Positions 24,463 through 36,700 of a stretch of DNA of 64,000 nt are shown one piece after another. Each line of letters begins with the position of its first letter. The stretch's first letter is position 1. The position numbers and the translations under genes are program-made. Source of the DNA: Nereocystis luetkeana (Eukaryota > Sar > Phaeophyceae > Laminariales > Laminariaceae); NCBI GenBank assembly GCA_031213475.1, contig JARUPZ010000019.1, positions 1 through 64,000 on the forward strand, read 5' to 3'. The notes beneath the pieces are model-generated. The model ran no database searches, was not told where the DNA came from, and saw nothing but the letters and a program-made list of their open reading frames with translations.

Positions 24463-24782
24463 CAACGCAGCGACGATGCGGTAAGGTGTAAGGTATGTTC
24501 CGGGAGGTGACCGCAAGAGGTAGTCTCTGAAAAAATGCGGCGTGTTTCATGAAAAGCGAGGCGTTACTGTTAAGGGATCAGGGGAGACATAATGACACGA
24601 ACGACATAGGCTGACCAACGCAGGAGAGCAGAGAGGGAAACACTCCAGGAAGCCTAACACGCAGAGGCTAAACCAACCAGGCTTACTCCACCAAGCCCAA
24701 CGCCGCACCTTGCCTCGCGCCACGCTTCCTGCTGGTCGCCCAACCCCTCTCTCTCCCCCCCTCTCGCCTTAGAGATTTCAAT
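24463..24782. promoter_or_regulatory. Divergent promoter / 5'-leader region between the LRR and S1 genes
   Basis: Only 320 bp separate the two opposed start codons, so both core promoters and 5' leaders must lie here or overlap. There is no clear TATA box. A pyrimidine-rich tract (about 24735-24772) precedes the S1 ATG and could be an initiator region, or the end of a leader intron, since it ends in CCTTAG just upstream. This is inferred from gene layout, not from a recognised element. Confidence 0.5.
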
Positions 24783-27700
24783 ATGAGGTCGGTGCGCGTG
24801 AACCTCCCTCTGGCAATCATGCTAGGCCTCGCGGGGTCCACATCGGCCTTCCTGCAGAGCGTGCGGCCGACGCACCTCATGGTGCCCGCGCACAAGTACC
24901 AGGCGGCGGTGTGCCGTACGCGCGCACAGCAGTCCCGCGCGGCGGTGCGAAACATGCGGATCATGTCGGCCGCGGTGGAGACTGACACCGACGAGGTCGG
25001 GTCACCTGAGGCGGCGGAGGTCCCTGCAGCTGAAGTCGCCGAGATCCCGGCGGCCGGCGTTGACTCCGATGCCGACATCATCGAGGTAAGACCATAGCGT
25101 CCTCGAGAGAGTGATTGAGGAAGAGAGAGAGAGAGAGAGAGAGAGGGGGCGAGAAAGGGGATCTGTGCTGTAGGCATGTTACGTATGTCCTGGTGCGCGT
25201 TGTGCGCTTGTGCAAAGGGTGGCGGACATATAATGTTTTTTGCTGCCACGTGCCCCATGTTGCACCCAGTGTGTGGATGGCCCGGGGGGTACTCAGAGCA
25301 CCAGGCAAGAAGCAGGCGTGACGAAGCAGGATGGAACCAGCGGCGTGCCGCGCTAAAACTCTTGCCGCTATTTACGGGCCGGCATCCTCTCCAGGAGGGT
25401 GCCCTCCTCTTCTCCTGTGCGGTGTGCCGCTCGGTGCTCGTCGCTCGCGTGGCAGACAGTCCATAGCACCTCTTCCCCCTCTTCTCCACCTCCTCGTCCT
25501 TCTCTTTGTTGTTCAGTTTTTTTCACGTCATTTTTACTTGTCACCTGTCACCATCTCTCATCATGTGTAATTCGATTTTATTTTATCATGCTCAACAAAC
25601 GCACCATCATCAGCAGCGCTGACAAGGACCGCAGAAAAGTACGAACACGCTCATACCAAGCCACGGCGTGCCTCGAGAGCGCTCCTGTTGGCAGGCTCCT
25701 CGGACGGCGCGCCGTGCTGTGTCCCCTCGCGCTTTGGTTTTGCTGGGCGGGCCGTTTGGAGCTGGTGTATTGCCTTGGTGTCGGCAGTTTTGGCCTTGTT
25801 GAATTGACGTTGCTGTTATTATTTCCAAAATATTTAGCGCGATGTCGTTGCGAGCGCCGCTCGTGACCGTACGACCTGCGACTCAACTCAAAAGAGCAGG
25901 TACAATTGCGAGTACAAGAGCATTACGCTCGGAATGTTGATACGATATGGTGCTGGGTGGCACCTGGTATGTTATATGGCGGTGTACGAGCGCAATATGA
26001 AATTCGTTGAAGTCTACATAAGGCGTCCCTCACTCGTTAGAATGGGTATTGTGGCCATGTTGGAATGCCGTATTAATGTATTAATAGCAGCCATGGAATA
26101 TCGCATCGTCAGCGCACGAGACGCGCTTGGCACTTCAATTTTACCTGTGCACCAGTACTTCGCGGAGGACAGCAGTTGAAGTTTATACGCACGAGCGCGT
26201 TGTTGAGGCTTTTGCTATTTAATATTGGTACAAGCAGCATTCCGATTTCACGAGCACAAGTCTGTTTTTATCGATGCTGTTTCGTTTATATCACGCTGCT
26301 GCCGCGTGCCTGATGCACACGAGGTTATGGCACGTACGACCGTCGTTGTTGTTGCACCCCCCCCAGCACCCCCTCTGTTTTTGTCCTTACATACAATCAT
26401 GGTGGCGTTTATCTGTTATTTAATTAACCCCTTTAGAACCGCAGTCCCGTTTTGGGGACAAACCAGTCAAAACTCAAGTAGTTTGTCCCCAAATTTGGGG
26501 CTGCGGTCCTGAAAGGGTTAATACCTGGTACCTGGTACGGTATATATACCTGGTGCTACAGCAGTAATTTGACATTCGACGGGTTGTTTCGTGTGTGTTG
26601 TGAGCAGGACGACGAGGACCTCTCGGCCAGCTCGATCCCCCTGGAGGACATCATGGTCGCTGAGGAGTACGAAGGCGTTATCAACAACGTCGTTTCCTAC
26701 GGCGCGTTCGTTGACATCGGCACCGAGGTATGTACACGTGTGGTATGTACACCAGGACGGTGGATAAAAAAGACGATGACACAACAGATGACACATGATG
26801 ATACACTTTGGATGCACGTTGCTTCTGTACGTACGAGTATTACCACCAGGTAGTAGCTTTCTTTGTTCCGAATGTATCACCATCATTGCTATTAATACGA
26901 AGAAATATTTCTTACACGAACAGCAGTAGGGACAGGAGTGCTGCTGTTGTGTCATTCATCGGTGTTGCGCCGTGTAAAACAGATACCAGGTACTTCGTAG
27001 GATAAGCTGGTACGTTTGCGTATCGTACGAGGTCTATTTTTTTTTCACTGGGAGCGAGCGCGGGGCGTGTGCAACACCGACCGCCCTGCATAGACGTTTT
27101 TTAGTTTGTAACGATACGTTGACTCTTGTAACGCGTACCTGGACATTTCACGTTTTTCGAGCTGTGATCTTGGTGTGGCCGCCGCCGTAAACACATTTTT
27201 TTCTATTAATAGTTGTAACGATACACGAACTCTGGAACGCGTACCTGTGGGTATTTATTCTATGATACAGTACGTTTGAGAGCTGTTTTTGCTCCTGCGG
27301 ATTTTACCCGTTGCCCGCAGGCGTTATTTCTACGTCGCCCTCGATAAGTTCAAACCGGTGGAATTATTCAGGTTGGGAGTATTTTTTGGTCGCAGCGTTG
27401 CAGCGGCGGCATATGCTCCAAGACATGCATAATCATACCACTTCAGTAGTAATATTTAAAATCATCATCGTTCGTGCCACCAACGGTTCGGAAGGTATAG
27501 CGAGCCTCATCAACTTTTTTTTTTGTCAGTTTTGTGTCCCGTAGATGCCACGAGAGGAATGGAACGAAAGAAGGCGGCGCAGTCATGTTGCCTGCCTGGA
27601 AATCGCTGGCTAACTATCAATACATACCAGGTAGTTCATCAAGGCGTGATTTGCTGGTGTACACCCCCGCCTTGTAAAACCGTTTGTGCACGGCGTGTAC

Positions 27701-30700
27701 GTACCGTGTAACACCCTAGACAGCACACCGCCTGCGACGGATTTCAGGCCCGGTTTCCTCCAAAACAGGAAAGGCACACACAACTAAAATGGTGGCTCTG
27801 GAAACTGGAAAGCTTTCGTCGAGAAGGTTGCACAGACGCATCGGTTGTCGTATTCAGTACGCCCTCCCCGTTGTCGAGAAACCCAGGTTTGAAAATAGTC
27901 CGAGGGGGTGTGGTATATTACCACCCTAGGGTGATAGTGTTAAACGGTAGCCCTCTCCCATTTCCGGTGGATGGTGCATCAGTCGTACTGACGGCAAGTA
28001 CTGCTGCACAATGCGTCAATGGAGTACCGACCTCGTGCTCATGTCCCCTTTTTTTTGCGCCCCACTTCCCGCCCAGGTGAACGGCCTCGTGCACATCTCT
28101 CAGCTGGCGGACGAGTTCGTGGCGAACTGCGAGGACCACGTGAAGGAGGGTGACACGGTACGTCAAGTCAACCAGACGAACGCACAGGCAACGCCCACAC
28201 ACAAACGATGCCAGCCACGAGCGCGTGAACTATTAATTATTGTTGGATGTCGAACGAGAATCGAGTGCGATGCGGGGGTACCTGGTACATATTTATCGAC
28301 AAACTACTAAAAAATTTGCACGTACTGGGTACGATTTCGGTAAGTGTTGGATATCGAATGAGAATAGAGCGCGATGCGATTTGATGAGCAAAAAATAACG
28401 TACTGGATACGATTTTGACATTTGATACATGGAAGATTTTGTTCGGTGTCTGCACGAAAACAAGGGGGATGCCAAACCGGGGATGGGGGATGGAGGCCGA
28501 AACATTTTTGATGCGATATTTCGATGTGTCGAAAATTTCGGTATGATGCCATATTTAACTCTAAAAGGGGAGGAACATGCGTAGTAATGAGGACCAAAGA
28601 TGCTTGGTACATATGGTACGATGTATAGGTTTTTGTGTACATATGGATCCTGATTACTCTCAGGTTTCCCGTTCCTCGAATTAGTAGTGTGAACCCCGTT
28701 GAAACCCCGAGATACGGACCAAAACAGGGCCAAATTTGGTGTTTTGCCAACAGCCGTGTATGATACATATCTAAGAACAGCGTAGGGGTCCATCAGTACG
28801 TACGTAGATACCGTACGACGCTATCACACTATTACGGGGGACCATAGTTAACAGGACCAAATACTGTCGGTAAAAATGGTTCAATATACCATGGTATAGG
28901 TTTTTATGTATACCATAGATCCTATTAACTATGGTCCCCCGTAATAGGGTGATGAGATAGCACACTCCCTGAGTAGGCCCCCAGTAGTACGTACGTACAT
29001 ATCGTATAACACTATCACACCAGGGTGGTAAGATAACACACACCCTGAGACGAATTTCAGACCCAGTTTCATCTAAAACATAGGGGGGGGGGGGGGCACA
29101 CAACGCAAATGGTGACCTTTGAAATATTTCGTCGAGGAGATTGCATAGACTGCTGTGTCGCTCGTCGTATTCAGTACGCCCTCCCCGTTGTCGAAAAACC
29201 CACCTTTGATATTACGGGGGACCCTAGTTAATAGGACCGAATGTTGTTAGTAAAGATGGTTAAATATATAGTTTTTTATGTATACCATAGGTCCTACCAC
29301 TCTGACCCGAAATATAGGGATAGTTAGCATATATAGATTCAATCCAAACGGTCCTTATATTTTGGGTCAGAGGTATTAACTATTGCCCCCCGTAATAAGA
29401 GTCCGAGGGGTGTGTGTGGTACCTTGCCTGATACAGAACACGGAATTATTGTGTTGCGCCCGTGTCTTAAGACTCTTGTGCGCTTCAACTCGGGACGCGG
29501 ATTTTTGCCATTCCCTCAATCACGCTGCAGTGGCGGTTTTGCTGTAATCGCCACCAGTTGTCTGTTCGATTTGCCCCTGACCTCGGCCAAGAGGGCTGTA
29601 ATATTGAATTGTTGTCATCGTTACGAAATATGTCCCCAGCTCTACGTGTACTATACTTCCGTGTACGAGTCGTTTTTACCCCAATTTCCCGAATTTACAT
29701 CCTTGGTGTACGAGGTGAATTGAGTATTTCGTTAATTTTGTTCTTCATACCGGTATGCCTGTGAATAGGCTAAACCTTCACTTTGCTTCGTCCACTATTT
29801 GCTATGTAACTATTCACATATGTGATCTCCGTGCTGTACGGCGCCTGCTTGGTAGAGCTGGGCGTTTGATTGATCGCTTGATCCTCGCGTTGTGCGCCCA
29901 ATACTACTGCTGTAGTAGTTGGCGTTGTTGTTTCGATTTTCCGTGCTTCGTACGAATGATTTACTGAACAGTACAATACGCCTTCTTACAACAACTGAAC
30001 AGGTGCGCGTGCGCGTGCTCAACGTCGACTCGGAGGCGCGTAAGCTGGTGCTCTCCATGCGCCAGAAGCCCCGCCCCCCGGTGGGCGAGCAGGGTGACGT
30101 GTCGAAGTACGTCGCCATGCTCGAGGAGGTGAGATGCGATGACTAGACAAGAACACACATGAACTGCTGTACCCTCCTCCCCCCCCCCCCCCTAGAATAG
30201 AAGGTGATGGGACTGAGCCCTACCTGCAACGAGAGCTGGATGTCCGCGCTGTGTTGTTGTTATTGCCTTCCTGCCCATTGATTATTCAGTATTCATGAAG
30301 TTTTTAACTATGTATTCCCTGTCGGCGAGGAAGGGACTGGTGGGTTGTTGATGTACCCTGTTGAACCGTATCTGGAAACCCGAGCGGCGTCTTTGGCCAG
30401 GGATATTTACCATGTCGACCATTATATTCTATTTTGCCGGGTGTAGGGGAAACCCTGACGATGTCCTGGAGGTGGATTTTGTTGTGCACGAAGGACTGAG
30501 AAACGTGCCTTTGTAACGTATTTTTATTTTTAGCCTTTTTGCTGGCGGCGTTCCTTGCGGGGGGAGGGTGGCTGGTGATTGGTTCTCCTCTTCTGGCTAA
30601 GCGCGCGTTTTACAGCACAGTACACGATGAAGGATGCCCCCCTGGCGCCCATGTATCCGGGGATGGGATGAAAGCAGGCCGTCCCCTACTTGCAATAATT

Positions 30701-33700
30701 TAGGGTTGGCAGGGAGTGGATTGGCGTCGACATTTTTCGTGAATCTGAATGTCGTTCTCTCTTTTTGCGAAGTACTGTCACGTGTCTTAAGGCCACATGA
30801 TAAGGATCTACACACTAGTACGGATCTGAGATTTCGGACGATGGATTTTGACCGTTTTTTCTCCTGCCGCGTGCAATCTCACCGTGCAATCTCACCACGT
30901 ATGCTTTGTTGCCCAGTTTTTGTTCGCTCTCTCCCTCCCTTTTCACACCTCCCCCCCCCCCCCCCCCCCCCCCGTAAATGACTATTGCAAGCATCATTGG
31001 AGTACACAACATATGAGTACGCCCCTCCCCCCCCCCCCTCCCTCTCTAGTTTGACCCATCCACTAATAATTGCTTGCGTCCCCAAACGTTCGTTTTCTTG
31101 GTTTGCCACGTGGTCTGCTTCCGCTGTGCGTTCGTCACTGCAGGACCCCGCCCAGTTCATCTCGGCGAAGGTCGAGAACATCGTGAGCTACGGTGCCTTC
31201 TTCGGCCTCGACGACGGCTGCTCAGGCTTCGTCCACATCTCGCAGGTAAAAGATGAGATCCACGGCGACAGCAGTTGCTCTCAATCTTGTCCAAACAGTC
31301 GGTTGGGCGTGATGTCGGGTTGTCAAGAGTCCATCGATGAGATTCGGGGCATATTAAACCTTTCTACAGCAGTAGAGCTAGAAATTGTCATTTCGACTGG
31401 GGCAAGTATGTGCCTGATGTTATACGTTGTCGCTGTAGTACTGCTGCCGACGACGCCTCGGGTTGTGGTGTGGAGTACACGCCGAGGTGGCTCGGTGGCT
31501 CGGGGTCTACGAGCGCACGGGACTGAGTGACGAGACCTTGGGTGTGACCTTGAGGTTGTGTGTGATCGAGGCGGCACTGTCTGCTGTAGGAGAGGGAGGC
31601 CTGGTGTCCATCATATCCCTCCCTGTACGATGTATCCCACAAAATTCGCGGCTGCTATTTTAATGTTCTTAAGACCTATGCCAATGGGACAGGGGAATTT
31701 TCAATAAAAAGTTTGAATTTCAAAGATACCCGCCGAAAAAATTCAGAACACGCTTCCTATGGGCCACGTGAAAAAAAAAAAAAGTTCCTAACTTTTGGAA
31801 AAGCCCGAAAAAACAAATCTGGGGCCGATGTTGGTCCAACATCGGCTTGAGAAAAAACTCAGGCCGATCTTTGTTTGGAAGCGGCGAGATTCCGAGTCCT
31901 CGACAGACATCGATTAACAAAACCAACGATTGCGTCATGAATTCTGAACGGAGTGCGCTCGTTAGGGGCTCCGACCCACCCTAGGGTCACCGTCTTCATA
32001 CCATGGCGGGTGTCCTGTGGTGGGAGCTGATCAGGCGCATGATAAAAAAACATTTCGCCGCTGGTTTTCCCAAAACAGAAGACAAAACTTCTCCATCCGT
32101 CTCGAATGGCAAAAAATAGACTTTTTTTCAGGTTTGGGAGGAACCGTAGGACGCCGCCGGGAAGCTCTCGCCCCCTCGACCATGGGTCGACCTGATATCT
32201 TCGAGGCCGTCATCTATAGTCGTTGGCCTTGCCAGATACCGAGCGGGTTGGCCGTGGACAGGGTCTATCTCGAGATCGAGCGTCGATCGTCGCACGAGCT
32301 GGTTTCGATAACCGTGTTGACAATTTGCAACCAGAAAACACACAAATTGCGCCGCTTGCAGCCGTTGGGGGGGGGGGGGGGGGAAACAAAACATTGTTCT
32401 CTTTTTTCCCCACAGCGGCGGTACGTATAATTTTTCGGCTGTTTTTTAAAGCAATATATTTGAAAAAAACTTTTGAACTTCGCGTTTCCATTGGCATAGG
32501 TCTTACTGGTATGGATACACTGTACTTACCTGTATGTCACTGGACTTGTCTTGACTTACACCTTACACCTACGTTACCCTGCGCGCTCCTCTTGTTATTT
32601 CTCCCCCCCCGCAGGACTAGGTTGTTGCTGTGAGCTACTCGTACACTACTGTCGAATGTACAAAGTACCTGGTGTTGTTTAGACCCAAACGTACATACAC
32701 ACTTGCTTCTTGCGTATTCCCCAAACGTACTCGGTTGTGACCTTTTTTTTTCCGCCCCTCCCTTTGTTCCTGTTTGTTCTGTTTATTTTTTGTAGCTTTC
32801 GCCTGTGGGAGAGCACGTATCCGACGTGAGCGACGTGCTCAGCGTTGGCCAGGTCGTCGACGTCCGCATCCGCGAGGTGAGTCGAGATGGGACATTTGTT
32901 TTTTTGTTTTTGGAATCGCCGCGGCCACCTTAACCCCTTGAAGACTGCAGTCTCGTTGTGGGAATACAAACTAGTAAAACTCTTGGAATAATGGTCAGAT
33001 ATACAGCATCACAAATACACGAGAAAAGTGGTATCTTCATGGTGTGTGGGGAGTGCGTCCGTAGCTGCGGCACAGTAGTTGATGGTACTACCTACGCCCG
33101 TGTCGGTCGAAGCCCTCTCACCTTTGGGACATACCGGGTATAATCAATGTATTTACCAAAAATGAAGCTGTTGATAGATGCTCGCGGTTTGCTTCTTGTG
33201 GGCTCAACGTTTTGTTGGCATGTTCTCCCTCTGAAATCCCACGGGGGGTGCACGAGCCTGGAGAACTGCAAACAATGACCCCTTACAACAAATAGTACCT
33301 GGTAAGTATTACGGGGGACCCTAGTTAACAGGACCTATGGTGTACATAAATACCTATATATTTAACCATTTTTACTAACAATATTTGGTCCTGTTAACTA
33401 TGGCCCCCCGTAATAGTTTCTCCCCACCAGCTTGAGGGCAGTCTTTGAGAGCGACTCTAAAGAGGGTTAGAGGTTGGACACAACATGGAAACGACGTTTT
33501 GAAAAAAAGATGTGTGTTTTTTGTTCAACTATTTAACGCACCCTTCGCACGTGGATGTATATATAGTATGTTGGGAAAAATACCTTGTTTTTTTTTTTGG
33601 TGTCGCAACACGATTTTTGAAACACCGCGCGACTTTTTGTTTATTTTTCTCGCTCTTGGCTTTTTTACACGAATTGGTGCTCGTTCGCACCTGGTATAAC

Positions 33701-36700
33701 GTACCTGGTACGACGAGGTATCGTACTTTAAAGTATTCCAGGTATATTGCGCGGGGTCATAGTAATTAGGACCAAATATTGTTGGTAAAAATAGGGAAAT
33801 ATATAGGTTTTTGTAGGTACCGTAGGTCCTATTTTCTACAGTATGACCCCCCGTAAATAGCCTAGTTGCTTGCACCTTGTGAATAAAGTTGCGACCGAAA
33901 TGGGTTTCTTCAGACAGCCGGTGAAGCGCAAACTGGCGGCCGGATTGGATTGCCCCCCAACAAACGGTGTAATTGGGCATTTCGAGCAAGTGTTATGACA
34001 CGTCACTCCACTATTGTCCCTCAATATAACGACCGTTTGTATTGAATATTGGTATATAAATGGTTATCTCTATGTTTCGGGACAGAAATGGTGCGGCATA
34101 TGGCCTGGTAGGTGTTCAGTTTGGGAGAACATATTTTCGAGTCTCCTCCAAAACTTGCTCCTGCGTGACTGACCTTCGTCAACCGATGCTCCCCCTCCCC
34201 ATCTTTCCCTCTTGTTCGCCACCCACCCCCGTTCTGTACCGTCCAAGGTTGACGAGAAGCTCGGCCGCATCAACATGAGCCTTCTTCCCTTCGGCCAGGG
34301 AGAGGTCGCCAAGTCCTCCCCCACCCAGATGATCAAGGACGTGTCCCACCTCGCCGGCTCCGACCCCAAGGAGTTCCGCAAGGGGACCGTCTCGGCCGTG
34401 GCCGACTACGGCCTCTTCGTCAACCTCGAGGGTGTCGACGGCCTCCTGCACATCTCCAAGATGAGGTGAGGAAGAAGCAAGGCTACGGACTGCGTGCACC
34501 CGCACCTCAACGCAAACCAACGCCAACACCCACCCCACTCACCCCCAACCTACTACGAGTGACTGCAGTAAATAGGACCTACGGTACACACAAAATCCTA
34601 AGCACTTTGCCTATTTTTACTATTAGTAATCAGTATTTGGTCCTGTTTGTTATGGTCCCCCCGTAATAGCAACGTCACCCCCCCGAGCCCTTTCAGCCCA
34701 AAACACCCAACCCAACCAAAGCAGTGTGTGTCGTCGTGTCGCTAGTGGAGCTGACTCGACCTCAGCCCAACCCGTGCTGTCGCATCCAAGGCCCCCAGCC
34801 CTGCATGGCTACGAGTACGTGTCCCATTGGTCGTAGGCCAACTAACTGATCGCAGATTTTGTCGTTGTTTGTTTGTTTGTTTGTTTGGTTTGTGTTGGTT
34901 TGTCAATCACGAGGGCATACGCGTCGAGGCGCAAAGGATGTGCCCCTCCATTAACTCGCCGGTCAGATAGATGAGAGGCTCGGCTGAAGGAACGCCGCAA
35001 AATCCCCGATGCGAAACCCGCTGTGAAACCGTTCTGGGCGGGAGTAGGAGGACCGCTTCGTTTTCAGATTAACGTCTTGACCCTTCTTAGGACCGCTGTC
35101 CGGTGTTGGGGACACACGGCTCCTAGCTTGACTGGTTTGTCCCCCATAATGATATTACGGGGGAGCATAGTGATTTTTTATTTTTTATATATTTTTTTTT
35201 CCATCCCATTATTATCTTCGCACATCTTCTTCTCTCTCTCCTTCCAACTCGTAACTCAGATCCGGGGTCACATAGCAGGCTCTTCTCCCCCCTTCCCGCT
35301 ACGGTACGTGCCTTCATTTTTATCGCGAGAAGATTTCAGCATTTTCTTCCCTCGTCGACTCGCATCGAATTGTGCCTACCCACGCTGCAAGGCGCTCTCA
35401 ACAATTGAATCCCTTTTTTTTATTTTTGCAAATAAAGTCAAAGTCCGACCCTCCTAGGGCTCGAACCCAGGACTCAAACAAGTAGAATTCGAGGTTAACC
35501 ACTTGAACCACCGGGGCGACCGGCTCGTAGATAGGACCAAATGTTGTTAGTAAAAATAAGTAAATAGATAGGTTTTTGTGTGTACCGTAGGTCCTATTTA
35601 CTACGCCCCCCCGTAATAGTGTTTGGCCTAAAAGGGTTAATTAGCCCTCCTTATGTTCACGCCGAGAGTTGGGTGGGTCACTCCCAGCTTGCAAAAAAAT
35701 ATTCTTGAGGAAAAATTCGATCTCGCACACAGCCCATCAGGTTGTTCAATTTTTCACAAAATACAGCCAACTATTAATACTGAACTATCCACGACTCATG
35801 GAAACCCAACTCACAGACGTACTGTGGTAGCAAGGAGACTCGTAAGGTGGCGTTTTGGAAGCTGAGGGCGGAAACGTGTGTGTGGGCGCGCGCTTGTTTT
35901 CGGGTGTTCGGATTGCTCCTCGTATATGATGTAACAGCGATCCCACGTCTCTCCATCCCCCCCCCCCCCCCCCCCCTCATCCTTCGTAAAACACGTGTTG
36001 TACCTGGTAATTATTCATTTCGTATTTATTTCTCTCTTTTTTTCTCTTCTTTTTTCGTTCGTTGTCTCGCCTTGCAGCTTTTTTCGTTCCTTGTCTCGTC
36101 TTGCATCTCCCTGTGGTTATTTATTTCGTATTTATTTCTCTCTCTTTTTTTTTTTTCTTCTTGTCTCTTTTTGTTCCTTGTCTCGTCTTGCAGCTCCCTG
36201 TAGTTATTTATTTCGTATTTATTTCTCTCTCTTTTTTTTTCTTCTTCGCTTTTTTTTTGTTCCTTGTCTCGTCTTGCAGCTCCGACAGATCGGTGACCGG
36301 CGAGAACATCCACGAGCTGTACACAGATGGGCAGGAGGTGGAGGTTCGAATCATGGAGGTCAACACGGGCAACAACAAGATGTCGCTCAGCATGCTGCCC
36401 CCCACGGAAGAGGCCGGTGAGAGCAAAACTTGTTAGGACTGCACTCCCGAATAGGGGACGGTCAAGTCAAATTCTGAGTAGTTTGCCCCCAAAACGGGAC
36501 TTCGGTACTAATTTTTACGGGGGACCATAGTTAATAGGACCTGTGGTATACATAAAAACCTATATATTTAACCATTTTTACTACCAAAATAACAATATTT
36601 GGTCCTATTAACTATGGCCCCCCTAACAATATTTGGTCCTATTAACTATGGTCCCGTAATAAGAGGGTAAAGGCGAAACCGCAGATTCCCGTTTTGGGGA

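Noticed and set aside
35455..35523. A functional tRNA gene
   Set aside because: A and B boxes are present, but the acceptor stem and anticodon arm do not pair; it fits a SINE head better.
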